Of a stretch of DNA of 64,000 bases, positions 1 through 14,200 are shown one piece after another. This DNA comes from Lumbricus terrestris (lineage: Eukaryota; Annelida; Clitellata; Crassiclitellata; Lumbricidae): NCBI GenBank assembly GCA_949752735.1, contig OX457047.1:18832207-18896206 (forward strand), in the 5' to 3' direction. Under the pieces are notes generated by a model. That model saw nothing but the letters and a program-made list of their open reading frames with translations. It made no database searches and was not told where the DNA came from. Both the position numbers and the translations under genes were made by a program. Position 1 is the stretch's first letter, and the number at the start of each line of letters is the position of its first letter.

Positions 1-125
<125 letters not shown>

Positions 126-664
126 CTTATGTGGCTGTCAGAAACGCGACATTGTGCCATCTAGCGGAAGGTATGTGAAGAGCGACGGTCTTTAGCCCAC
201 TTGTAATGAGCCATGCTCGCTCACCGCTTCAATCAATCGACATATTATGCAATAATTGGCTGTCAGTATCTACGGCTGGCATTTAACGTGGTAGGAACCA
301 ATTGGTGATTAAGATACATCGTGTCGTATAAGCTTACAGTCTTTAATAGTGCTTCCTAAGACCTTTGAAAATAGGAGACCTAATGTTTTTTCAAATGCGA
401 TAATGATGGTGTGTAATCATTTTCGGGGGATGATGAAATGTAATCTATTGCCACGCAAGCACGCACGCACATATAATCACACTTACATGTACATCACCTT
501 AGCCGTGACAGCCATTGTCAGTCGCGTCAACTTCGTACGTACCGCCGCTAGTTAATTTAATCCCAGTTTTCCAATAATATTAGGCCTACGTAGCCTACTC
601 TAGTACATTCCTTCATCTCTGCCCGACTTATTCAGTCTACTGCTCGTCGCTTTACATTGGCTAC

Positions 665-1229
665 CAAAGCTCGAGGGTACGTACCATACGTATTCTATTT
701 TGTGAAAGGTACGTACGTATTTTAACGTACCCTATTTTAGGGTACGCAAACAATAATAAAATACGTTAGCCTCGTCATTAATCATTATAGGAATGTTCAA
801 TTTAATTTAAGCAAAAATCACAGCCAAGTATACAGCGTAGTGAATTGCTGCAATGCTATATTGTAGGTCTATGTTTATCCAGCATACATTGCACTTGATG
901 CACTAATTAATGTCAGCTAGTCGGCTCAGTTTTGCGGCAGCACTTAAAAGTCCAACTCCAAGGAAAAGGTTGAACAGTTGCATTCAATTAATTACAATAG
1001 AAGAATTCGTCGAATTATATTTACTGCATGCTACCCTACCGGAAATACCGATTTCAATGACACATACTGTTGACTGTAGGCTACAGTGTATACGTACATG
1101 TAGGCTATGGGTCACCGAGTAAGCCAAAAAATTCTATGTGGTACGTACCATACGCGTATTGTATTTTTTGAAAGGTACGTACGTATTTTAACGTATTCTA
1201 TTTTAGGGTACGCGTACCCTCGAGCTCTG
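665..1229. mobile_element. hAT-type MITE, 565 bp
   Basis: Ends CAAAGCTCGAGGGTACG and CGTACCCTCGAGCTCTG are flanked by TTGGCTAC (657-664) and TTGGCCAC (1230-1237). The right duplication arm has the unoccupied site TTGACCAC (24745-24752 on the other strand), confirming insertion. Long direct GGTACGTACC-containing blocks sit just inside both ends. Confidence 0.83.
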
Positions 1230-1289
1230 TTGGCCACCGTCTCGATGGCTGGGCGCCGCGACCGCGCACCATGCTCCTCAGTGCGCCTT

Positions 1290-1585
1290 GTTGGTAAAAA
1301 AATACCCAAATTCGGTCATTTCTATTGTTATAATTATGGCACCCTGTCCGTCAACGTATGAGGACAGAAAGATCAAAACCCTGATTTTTGGAATGATGAA
1401 GGACACCAACAAAAGAGGAAGGCTACATCGAGAGTGGATGGATGATATTAAAGATTGGCGTGAAGCCGACCTTCCGAAGCTAGGGCATGCGACTCGGAAC
1501 AGACTCGAGTGGAGAGACATTGCGAAGAAGACATCGGACACCTACACGGGCATTGAGCCCACGGTTGTTGGTCTTGTTGGGTAAT
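1290..1585 (+). mobile_element. LINE ORF2 C-terminal fragment (left arm)
   Basis: The frame reads YEDRKIKTLIFGMMKDTNKR, then GRLHREWMDDIKDW and LEWRDIAKKTSD, the typical tail after the reverse transcriptase of many LINEs (R-G-R-x-x-x-W-x-D-D). A homologous copy lies inverted at 24367-24690, so the insertion predates the segmental duplication. Confidence 0.75.
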
Positions 1586-2219
1586 CTGTTTAGGCAATAT
1601 TTAACAGACTGTTTAAAAAGACGAATTTATGCAGAACCTTTCCACACCGTCTCGATAAAATTCATTTAACAGCAGACTGAGCCATTTTTTTAAAAATTTT
1701 CAACATAGCATAAAGAGACAATCATGACATATACGGTACTGTAACAGGCCTGTTGGTCAACAGAATCCTATCACTATGACCGATCGATACCACAATAAAT
1801 CAATCAAAGAGTTCCGATTTAGAATTTCATCATTCTTGATTTACAATACCAACAACAAGCGAACTACAGTGATCGAAAGGCTTAAAACTAATAGGTCTGC
1901 AAAAGATATACGCTTATTGTAGATATGAGGATTGTAAAGGCTAAAGCCTAATTCTGTGTCTGTCACGAATGTGCATATATACGTGCAAATTCCACTTATA
2001 TTGGCTAATGGGCTGTTTATGAAGTCACTGAAAAATAATTATATGGCGTACAAGATCAACAAGAGAAGAGCAGGAGCGTTGGTGAGTAATGTCAATCAAG
2101 GCTGTGCGACACATTGAAGTGACTAAAATAATAGTAATCTTAATCTCCTGATTTCTAAAGGACCACTCGGAAGCCAAGCGCAGGGCACCAGCTTATTCAC
2201 GAGCGCTGACAAAAGCGCC

Positions 2220-5200
2220 CTAATCATCTCTGTACATAGCCGATCCGGTGTTGCAGCGATCCGTCACCCCGATGTAGGTCTCGCATCGCAGAACACTGAA
2301 CGTGTCATCCGGGATGTGACAGTTGCTGCTGTATCCTCCTGACTCGCTGTACCACATGCGATTCGCGATCTGGTAGTTTCCGGTGATAGAGTGCCTTGTC
2401 TGTACAGGATTCTGCTCTGCTTCCGACAGACCCATCACCGTCTTCGTGCAGCTTGACGTCATCGTCATCGGAAGTAGCGACCCAAAGGCGCGGTTACGTT
2501 TGATCGACGTAATCCTCATCCGGCAGAAGTAGAGGTTGCGCCGTGTTCCTTTGATGCACGTTCCTTCCCTGAACCATCCACTGAACGTCAGACCGGCGTG
2601 GACTTTTGATACTGAAGCAAGCGGAATTGAAAAAATAAATTCATTCATTCGAAAATTTATATAGCGCTCCTTCAAGAAAAAACTGCTCTGAAGCGCTCCA
2701 GACTCGAGCGCGCCCAAAAAGAACAGTTTTAAGTTGAGTAAGGAAGGATCCTGGTAGTCTCAGGGAGTAGGCGTGGCTCAAAAGGATGGCCATTCCAGAC
2801 CACTGGGCCAACCACAGAAAAGGGCTCGATTCTTCATGGTAACACACGAGCGAAAGGAACTAAGAGGACTCCCTTTTCAGCAGAGCGCTTAGTTAATCTT
2901 ATATATAGCCTAGGCTATATTTCAGTAAGTCTGTGTGTTTGTTTGTTTGTTTGTGTATGAGACACAATTTTGAAGCAATCGATTCCAATCCTTCGCAGGC
3001 AGTGGCGGCGCCAAAGGGGGGCTGGAGGGGGCTAAGCCCCCCCTGAAGGCGTCTCAGCCCCCCCAAAGAAAAATGCGGAAAATGTCTATAACGGCTAATT
3101 TCGTAATAAGAAAACTAGACAATCATCAACGGCATCGCAATCTATTTGAGACTGAAGTTAGCGACTTCCTTTCTTGGCCTCAGTCTATGAAAACGGGTGA
3201 CAAGTTTGCACCCTTACCTTTTGACCATACAACCGGACAGGGTTGTCGAAATTGTCGAAGAAACATCATGGCTCTTAGACACCTCGTTTCAGATTGTACC
3301 GTTTTATAATTATTAGACGTATAGAAATATCGAAATTGCCTAGTCCTTCAAAAAGTGGTGCAAAGCTGTATTTTCTCTTGATTTTTCGCATATTCACAAA
3401 TTTAATCATCGTCACAAAAGAATGTTTAGGATTTTCTTCCTCCTGCAATCAACTATATATTCATAGCGTAGATGCTTGCGCCAGTGGCGGTGAGAGAGGG
3501 CTAGGGGTTATAGCCTCTAAATGTGGCTCAGCCCCCGCCTCCAAAGCAAAAAGCTGAAAATATCCATAACGGCTTATCTCGTAATAAGAAAGCTAGACAA
3601 TGGTCAATGGCATCGAAATCAACAATATAATTTATTATATATAATATACATATTCTATATAAATATATATATATATATTAAGTTTTATAGGTCATTTCAT
3701 TCATTGTATTGCAAATGCTACACATTTAGTGAACCAGTTTTGTTGCATTTAGTAGCTGCCTACTGTAAACCGTTTCTTCTTTATTGAATGGAAGCTGTCA
3801 GCCCTACCAAAAGTGAGCTGGACTCTTTAAAGTGCACTCTGCAATATGTGAAATTTTTAAAGTCTCCCATAGTGGTGTTGCATCTGTACTGCACTTCATG
3901 CACTTCATGCATGAAAATAATATTACTGACTGCTGCTTATCCAGAAGATTGCGTTTTATCCAAAAATGCCTTTGACACAACAATGTAGTTGTCAGATTTG
4001 CATCATGTTTCTCTTACACACCTCAAATGTGTGCGCTTTTGTAATTTTCGGTATAATAATTATTATATTCTTGTTGTGTATACCACCACTGTCTGGGAAT
4101 GTAGGCCTACGTTTGATATAATGGTCATCTAAAAAGTCCTAGTGCTATTAGCATATATATGTAAAACATTTGTGTGCAGATAATTATAATTATAATTATA
4201 AAATTATTGTGTGCATATATCTAAGCATGCATATTTTTGTATTAAGGAAACTTTAACTGTTCTCTGTCATTAGCAATATGCAGGCAGATAATTATAATAG
4301 TGTCCTGTGAATGCTGTTGGACACCTTTATTGTGTTTTATTTTTATTTGTGATTATTTAAATTGAATGTTCAGGATAACGGCCTCTGTTGTCATAGACCC
4401 TGGTCAAATCGGATCCATCCATTATTGTGATGCCTTTTTTATTGTAAAATTTCTGAGTATTAATACTGTGTTGGACACCTTTATTGTGATAACTTGGAAC
4501 TCGAGTCCGTGTCCATGGCCGATTTTTTCTACGATAAAACTGAATTGCACACCATTTTATTGTAAAATTTTTGAATAATAATCCGTGTTGGACACCTTTA
4601 TTGTGATAACTTAGAACTCGGGTCCGAGTTCATGGTCGACTTTTTATACGATAATACTGAATTGCACACCATTTTATTGTGAAATTTCTGAATATTAATT
4701 CGGTGTTGGAAAATTCGGTGTTGGACACCTTTATTGTAATAATAGTCAGATGAACTTCTTTATGTTGTCAAAAAATTGAATGTCATGGAAATTGTACAGT
4801 TCCGTTTAGACACCTCTTTGGTGTTGTTTAGATTCTATAAGTTTATTTTTACTGCTCTGTACACTTATATTGTATTGTCGTCAACGGCCTTTGTTGTCAT
4901 ACGATGACGTTAAACTTTGGAATAATAATAAATTATTGTAATATCTTGGAACTCGAGTCCGTGTTCATGGTCGACTTTTTATACGATAGTACTGAATTGC
5001 ACACCATTGTATTGTGGATTTTCTGAATATTAATGCTGTGTTGGACACCTTTATTGTGATAACTTGGAACTCGGGTCCGAGTCCATGGTCGACTTTTTAT
5101 ACGATAATACTGAATTGCACACCATTTTATTGTAAAATTTCTGAATAATAATCCTGTGTTGGACACCTTTATTGTGATAACTTAGAACTCGGGTCCGAGT

Positions 5201-8200
5201 CCATGGTCGACTTTTTATACGATAATACTGAATTGCACACCATTTTATTGTGAAATTTCTGAATAATAATCCTGTGTTGGACACCTTTATTGTAATAACT
5301 TGGAACTAGAGTCCGTGTTCATGGTCGACTTTTTATACGATAGTACTGAATTGCACACCATAGTATTGTGGATTTTCTGAATATTAATACGCTGTTGGAC
5401 ACCTTTATTGTGATTTATTTTTATTTGTGATTATCTTAATTGAATGTCCAGGGTAACGGACTCTGTTGTCATAGATCCTAGTCAAATCGGATCCATCCAT
5501 TATTGTGATTACTTTTTTATTGTAAAATTTCTGAGTATTAATACTGTGTTGGACACCTTTTATTGTGGCAACTTGGATCTCGAGTCTGTGTCCATGGTTG
5601 ACTTTTTATACGATAGTACTGAATTGCACACCATTGTATTGTGGATTTTCTGAATATTAATGCGCTGTTGGACACCTTTATTGTGATTTATTTTTATTTG
5701 TGATTATCTTAATTGAATGTCCAGGGTAACGGACTCTGTTGTCATAGATCCTAGTCAAATCGGATCCATCCATTATTGTGATTACTTTTTTATTGTAAAA
5801 TTTCTGAATATTAATGCTGTATTGGACACCTTTATTGTGATAACTTGGAACTCGAGTCCCTGTCCATGGTCGACTTTTTATACGATAATACTTAATTGCA
5901 CACCATTTTATTTTAAAATTTCTGAATATTAATACTGTGTTGGACACCTTTTATTGTGACAATTGGGAACTCGAGTCTATGTACATGGTTGACTTTTTAT
6001 ACGATTATTATACTGAATTGCACACCATTGTATTGTAGAATTTCTGAATATTAATTCGGTGTTGGACACCTCTTATTGTGATAATTTAGAACTCTAGTCA
6101 ACGTGGTTTTTGAGTGCTTGCATATCAGTATGTCAAGGACAATAGGGACTTTACATTACCTCACTGTCTGCACCACATAGCTACTCGGGCTGCTATGTGC
6201 ACACGCACAGTATATAATGCATTGCCTTTCGGCTCAGATGACTGAAATTTGGGGTATGGTACAGCGCTGGCACGGCATAGACTTTACGCGGACGCGTTTG
6301 AGGACCTCCCATTCTCCTTTGCTACCTTAGTTGGACACCTTTGTTTATGAAATTTCGGAACTTAATCTAGGTTTGCGGCCGGATACTCTAAAAATCAAAA
6401 ACCTCAACAATTGCTGACTTCGTTTAAATAACCCACTCAATCTCTAACTACATCTTGCAATGGAATATTTATGTGGAGCGCGTTTGTGCCAGTGCACAAT
6501 TTCTTGTAAAACCCTTCGCACGATTGCAATATGACCGCCCTGGGAAGAAAATGTTCTAGTTGCGTCTCTGGGGGGAGGGAGGAAGGCTTGGGGCTTCAGC
6601 CCCCCCAAACCAGAAATCCTGGCGCCGCCACTGTTCGCAGGTGCTCGGGGTAGACCCAGGCCAATTTATAGGGGGGTTCGCGAATCTCTGCCACCATGGG
6701 GGACAGGGTGGGAGCAAAACCCCTCATTTTTGCTACTTTTCAGACGTTGCCATGCATATTTTCACACTTGTTTCACCTGAAACGTTACAGCTAGACAGAT
6801 TTTTATGCGGGCCACCTCGCCTCCACCCAACACAACCCCGGCTCGCAGGGCCGGGTGGGACAGGATATTGTTGAGAGGTGGGGAGAAAATTTTTCCAGAA
6901 AAAATAAATTTCACGGGTGGCGTGCCAGTGGAGGTCGGAGTGTGGTGGGGTGTGGTGGGGTGGGGGAGGGGTTGTGTCGTGGAGATTTTCCGGGGAAGAA
7001 ATTCACGGGTGCCGTACCGGTGGAGGTCGGAGTGTGGTGAGGTGTGGTGAGGGGTGTGAGTGTGGGTGAGGGTGGGGGTAAGATAAAATTTCCGGAAAGC
7101 AAAATTTCACGGGTGGCGTACCTGTCGAGGTCAGAGTGTGGTGGGTGAGTGAGGGTGGTGGGAGTGGGGGTTGTAGGGGAAGAAAATTGTTCCCGAATAC
7201 CAAAATTTTACGGGTGGCGTACCGTTGCAGGTCGGAGTGCGGTGGGGTATGGCGGGTGTGGTGGGGACGGAGGGTAAGAGGTGAGTGGGAAATGGTGAGG
7301 GAAGGGGTGAGGAGAAGGGCGAGGGAATGGGGAGGTTGGGAGTGGTGGAGTTAGGGGGAGGGGGAGGGAGAAGGAAGGGAAGGAGGGAAGGAGTAAGGGG
7401 AGGAGTGAGAGAGAGGGGTGAGAGGGACGGGAGAGAGGGGAGGTGGTGTGAGAGAGGAGGAAAATGGAGGTGAAGACAATGGAATGGGGAGGTGGAGAGG
7501 GGTGGATGGAGGAAGGGGAGGGAGGGGAGGGAATGAGAGGGAGGGAAGAAAGGGGAGGAGGTGAGACACTTTTGGACACTGAAAACAAACGGAATTGAAC
7601 AAGTAAATAATTATTGTCCAGTATTATGGAGGCCGGTAGCTAATTTGATAACACGCTGACATGGAGAGCGAGAGGCAACGAGTTCCCGCTACGTATGGTG
7701 AAATTGCCTTGTAGGCTGATATCACTGTATTGCAGGCTGTCTGTCCTGCTAGTAGTTAAGATCTATGTCTTCTGCAGTCAATAATTTGCGTACCGTACTT
7801 GTGAATTGCTTAAATTGCATAAATGTACACTCTAACCGGTTGCGGTCTGTCAATCGGATTGCTTTAAAAAGGGAAAATATTATTAGTATTGAGAATCGGC
7901 CAATTTAACTTGCGACGCAATTATTAAGTCTATACTCGTTCCACACATCCGCGGAAATTATCAATCCGGGTTTCGAGATTCAGGTCAGAAGCGCAGGCAA
8001 GCTGTCGGTTTGGAGTGTAGCCTGAAGAATTGATGACGCTGAAAAGTACTTTTTATTTAACTCAAAATCGTGCTTTTTGCCATGCTACAGTCGGGAGCGC
8101 TTCCGAATAGTTCTCTTAAACAGGCGCCCACTTAAAGAACCGCCACAGAAATTCTTGGATGAATCAATAACGAACGAATAATATAGCAATTCAGAGTTTC

Positions 8201-11200
8201 AGTCATGCAAATAACGAACGAATAATATAGCAATTCAGAGTTTCAGTCATGCCACTTCTTTATCCAGCACACCTATAAAGGTGAGGGCGTGCACGTCGTG
8301 GAGGCACTTTTTTACACTTTAAGCACTGTCACCAAGCACAGTCAGTTAGTCTGCTAACACTGTGAAATGTCATTACAATAACTGGACTTTTCCAGTAAAG
8401 TGCAGTAGGGGCCTAGACCTATAGGCTCATGAATCATGACTGAAATCACACACCTGGAATAAATGGGACTAGACCTATAGGCTACCCCTAGTCTTGAATC
8501 ATGATTGAAATCATACACCTGGGATAAATGGGGCCTAAGCCCATAGGTTACCCTAGTCTTGAATCATGATTGAAATCATACACCTGGGATAAATGAGCAA
8601 AATAAAATGCGTAAAACTCTTGCCAATTACTCATACCAGTTACTGTTACTCGTTACTCTCAACAATGTATCTTAGCCTGGAATGGTAATTGACCTTACTA
8701 GCCTTCCATTGGATCTATTCTTTTTTAACCTGTTCATGAGCTTTTCTCGAAGCTATAAAACTTCGGCGCTACATAAATCGTAGATTTCGGTTAAGAGTAC
8801 CGTCACAGTAGTCTTTGTCTTCGTCATGGCCGTTGACACAGTCCTTGACCCCGTCACAGACGAGTAGCTTCGACACGCACTGTCGCTCGAAGCTTCCGCA
8901 TTGGAGTTCGTGGTCAGCGCATCCTGTGCCTGTAATAAGACGCAATTATTGGAAGCTACAGAGTTGTAAAAATGGTAACGGCCCGCTATTCCGAGGGTCC
9001 ACTATTCCGAAGGTCCGCTATTCCGAATATCCGCTATATTTTGTTCGTTATCTTTGGTGGTTGGGGCCACAGTGGGTTAGGACTGGGGTAGGGTGGGTTT
9101 GGGTGCTTTAGGGTTGGGTGGGTTAGGATTAAGTTTTGGGCTATGGTTATGGTTAGGGTTGGAGAGCGTTAGGGTTATGGTAATGGGTGGGGTGGGTTAT
9201 GGTTAGGTTCAGGGTTATGGTTAGGGTTGTAGTGGGTTATGGTTATAAGGTTTAGGGTTATGGTTAGGGTTGGGGTGAGTTAGGGTTAGGGTTATAGTTA
9301 GGTTTAGGGTTAGGTTTAGGGTTGGGGTTCGGAATAGTGGACCTTCGGAATAGTGGACCCTCGGAATAGTGGACCCTCGGAATAGTGGACCCAAACCGTA
9401 AAAATAAGTGGTCATGATTAATGAACTTGCGGAATTCAGAAAGACACAGCATTTAAGATGGGCCTATCATCGATATTATTATTTAAAAGTAAAAGCTAGA
9501 TATTACTCATATTAGACTTCATTTGCTCAGCCTCGGCATATGAGGGTGGGTGGCCAATAATTCTCTCCCTCACCGTCTCGTCTTCCCACAAACAGTGTGC
9601 AGTCGGTGTACTCATTATAGTTGAGTTAGCTATATAGGAAGTGCTAGTGCGGCAGAAATCTCAACCAAGATTTTCTTCCGTGACGGAAATTTTAATCCCA
9701 AAATAATGGTGATGAATATTTGTGCCAAGCTCTACATTCACTCGTTGCACCGATGTCGGAGTCATGCTTCTTACAAGTTATTGTCAGTCAGTCCCAACAG
9801 TCTCGGTCATCCTTCAAGCGCCAACTTAAAACTTTCTCATTTGTTAATTCATCCATCACTCAAACTTTCACCTTCGGCTTCCCATCTCTCCTTGGCTTCC
9901 CATCTCTCCTTGGTTTTCCATCTCTTCCTTTACTTCCATATCTCCCTTCTTACAACGACTGATCGTGTGTCTGGTTCATGAATTAACGTCTGGCACGTCA
10001 ATATCATAATTATTATTCATAGTTGTAAAAAAAAGGTTTTTCCGTTTTTTATTCTCCCTAAGAACTTTTTTCGTTTAGCCTATTTTATTTTTCGCATCGG
10101 TTTTTTCCTTTTTTAATTTTAGTTTTTTAACTTTATTTATTTATTTATTTACTGTCTATTATCATTTTCCTTGATTTCTTTTTTATGATATTCCATACGT
10201 TTTCACCGTATACTCTCAAGGATTCAGCTAATTATATAGTGTAACAGGCTATGTAATTGTTTAAGTCGTCATTTGAGAAATACATGTAGTAAGCTTTCAC
10301 TGTAGGTCCCTAGAAGAAAGGGAATTTGTAAGAGTTATCTTGATATAAAACTCGTGAGCCTATAATATAAGTAACAATTTTAAGTAGGCTACAAATGTAC
10401 AATATATAATTTAGCACACATCCTTAGTCTTTAGGCCCCTACTTCTGATTAGATTTTAATTGCGTTATGTCAATCAGCATGAACTTATGCGGACTTATGT
10501 TTAGATTTTAAATTTGAAAGATTTCATTAACCTGCCTTTAATTTTTCTCAATTTCTTAATAAACCAAAGTCATAAGAAAAAAACTGTTGTAGAATAATGC
10601 TACTCAAAACAACTAAATTTGGCCCACTAATAAAGTTGTTTTATGTGCAGATTAGGATAAAATTGCATGAACAAGGTGTTTAAGCTTAATATGAAGTTTC
10701 AGATGTAACAATGGCAAATTATTTTCCGTTTCCGTTTTTGTCGTTTATTGTGGCTTGTAATTTTTTAAAGATGAAACGACGATTTTTCGGTGTTTTTTAT
10801 TCCATTTCCATCGTTTTTTTTATCTATGATATTATTAATTCATTCCTAAATTCAAACTCGTAATGCTCAACGTTTTCTTGTCGCGCACTGTATTTTTTAA
10901 ATGTGTGGTCCCTTAAATGCGCTGTGACATTTTTAATGAACGAATTTTTGCGCCGTTGTGGATCTTTCCAAGTTTCGCTCTTTAAATAATTGTCTTCACG
11001 TCATTACATTGTAGGCCTAGTTGATTTACTCATTGTGTTTACATGAATATTTTGCGTAAATAGACCTGTTTATATGGGGCATTTGAGAGTTCAATTTGGA
11101 AACTTTATACATTTTTACAACTGTGAATTTATCGAAATTTCAGAACGAAAAAGTGACGATATCAAGAGTAATTTTGTCTTTGAAAAAGATTTGTTGGGTT

Positions 11201-14200
11201 CAAAACAGGATAACCAATTCACAGCATACCTCACAGGCTCACAGCAGTTGTTCCCAACCATTTTTTTAAACTTTAGGACCACTTTTTCTAAGTTGGAGGA
11301 CATGAGGGTCACTTTTTCTTAGTTGAAGGACTTAGGGGGCCACAAGGCTAAAATTTAATCGACTAAAAGAAAATAAAATAATTTTAAATGATTCAAAATA
11401 GAATGTTTAATGTTGTTTATAGACATGAAAATAAAATAATTTGTAATGGAAAATAATTATGTGTTCAATTCTGTCCAAATTGTCAATTTTGTCGCAAATT
11501 TCTGTTAATTCTTTGAGAAAAGAGACCATTTTTCGAATCCTGGCGGGCCACTTTTGGCCCTCGGCCCACAAGTTGGGAACCGCTGCCTCACAGCGTACCT
11601 CCGGACAACTTAATAATTATAGAAGGATTATCACTAGGACTAATACTCGCTTGTTCTCAATTAGAAGTGCGGGTCCTAGGACCTGGAACAACTTACCCTT
11701 GTCTATTCAGAATTCCCTCTGCTTCACCTTGTTTAAACGTAGGCCTAAACTTACAAGTCATTTACTTTATGCTGTCTCCTGATAAATCTACCGATCACCA
11801 TCTATGTTACTACTTATATTCTTTTATTTTAAAGACTTTTCTAAATTGACTCACTCAACATCATCTTCTTACGTTTTCCCAGGATGTAGTTAACTAGTTA
11901 AGATAATAATTAATCTTTATACCTTGGTGCTTTATAATTTGCATAACCTGTTGCTGTTTATTTGAACTTGTATTTGGGAAACCCTGCCAGTGTGACAATA
12001 GCCCCTTAGGGGTTCTCTCCTTTTGCTTTTTGTTAGTTTCTATATCCTTTTTCATGTAATAAAGATGTTTTGTCAATTGTCACGTTGAGCAATAAAAACT
12101 GTGGTTATGGTTATGGTTAACGTGTGGATAAACCCAACTTCGGGAACAAAATGTCAACGTATTTCGAAGCTAATGGTAATATCTGCATCTGTAATTTGAT
12201 TGAAAATCGAGAGCCAGTGACGTCTGGCTTTAGGTTACAAAAGTCAATGGAACAGTTTAAAGGGAGACTAGGCCAGGAGTAGGCCTATCTAAACCGTAAT
12301 TTTGACGATAGGTTTTACAGTTCTCATAGGGATTCGCTTACGAAGCTTACGAATCAGACTGGTAGACTTTCAAATCACATATCTATAGTTTTAAAGTGTA
12401 TTGAGAGCTGAAAATAGTCGAGATGACCTGCAGATTTTCATAAGAATGATTTTAAACAATAATATTAGTCACGCGAAATCCTACAGTTTCAGAGCCTTTC
12501 TTGGGACAGATAAATCCTACAGTTTCAGAGCCTTTATTGGGACAGAGAAATCCTACAGTTTCAGAGCCTTTCTTGGGACAGAGAAATCCTACAATTTCAG
12601 AACCTTTCTTGGGACAGAGAAATCCTAGTTTCAGAGCCTTTCTTGGGACAGAGAAATCCTACAGTTTCAGAGCCTTTCTCTGGGGCAGAGAAATCCTACA
12701 GTTTCAGAGCCTTTCTTGGGACAGAGAAATCCTATACAGTTTCAGAGCCTTTCTTGGGACAGAGAAATAATACAGTTTCAGAGCCTTTCTTGGGACAGAG
12801 AAATAATACAGTTTCAGAGCCTTTCTTGGGACAGATATACATACATATTAAGGTGGTCCTTAGCAGTACAGGAAAAAATAAATGTTTGATTTCTTTTGGT
12901 AAAACCCCTCAGATAGGTTCCAATTAGTACAGAATCATCTCCAGTCAAATTGTAGGTGAATATTGTAACATTTAGAGGTAGCTCACGAGACCTTAATTTT
13001 CCTTGATTTCTGCGAAACCATGAATTTTACATAAAAAATTAAAAATTAGATATACATCTTAGCAAACTTTAGCCAGGTAAAAAAAATTAGCCATCTTATT
13101 TATAGAGCGTCTATCATCTGTCTATGGGAAGCTTGATTACAGTCCTTCAGCAGAGTTCCTATCCTGCAATTGTCTATGAATTGCATGGTAACGATCTTGA
13201 AGTAAAGAAGTCTTTTCTGCAAGTTGGAAACAGTCGACGATGTTCCTGGACGACTTGAAGCAAATGCTGTTTTTGATTTTCTTTTTTCGTGATAATGCTG
13301 TTGTAGTCCTCAATGATGGCAACACCTCTTTCAGCATTGTCATTGACAACCCTCAGATGTTCAACAGTCTTGATGACATCCTTATAATCATTTTGCTGTG
13401 GCCATAAGTCCGGATCGCAATTCAGAAATCTAGCCGAAATGCTAAGCCGGCAGAAGAAATTCATTGTATTTGTTGTCACGAAGTCTTCAATTCGCATGTT
13501 TTGACATTTCCTCATTTCAATTTTGGGGCGTTTGGCAGGTTCTTCTGTACCTTTCTTTCCATTAATTGCCTTTACCATTGCTCGTTTGGATTCAACAGAC
13601 ACTGATGCATCAAAAAAGGCAAAGCCGACAAGTTCTTCACTCAGGTACCATAGGTGATCAGCAAATTTCTTTTGCGTGGCATTGGCTATAGATCTGTTCA
13701 CTGTTTCGTACTGGTTCAAGAGCTGAATGAAGTTCAGATCATAATTTGAAGATGCAATAGGATTTGAAGCCATGAACCAGGCTCTGAAATAGATACGAAC
13801 TATGAAGATGCACATATTCTTTAGTCCCTTCATTTCTCTAGCGACAAGTTTAAATTGACCACGGAACATCCATATCTTTAAGGAGCACAGTGCTTTTGCC
13901 ATCCACCTAGCATGGTGTGTGGCTCTAGGAGCCCTAAATGATATTCCGCGTGGTGGTACACCTCCAAGGAAAATTATCACAAGCTCTCTGTATTCCCGAT
14001 AGCCATCTTTTGGCTGACATTGGTGAAGCTGGTTTTCAGAAAATGCCAGCAGGCTGTCCTTGTCATCTTTTAGCAGACTTGCCATCTCTTCATGATCTGC
14101 TCCAGTTTCATATTTGGCCTGATCGATATTGCTCCAGTTCATCTGGAAACGTTTGAACATGGCGACATCTGGCCCTGAGGTTACTCCAAAACTGTCGCGA

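Noticed and set aside
4933..5947. Repeated 77-89-codon minus-strand frames
   Set aside because: They are identical because they come from the 118-bp satellite; no start context or homology.
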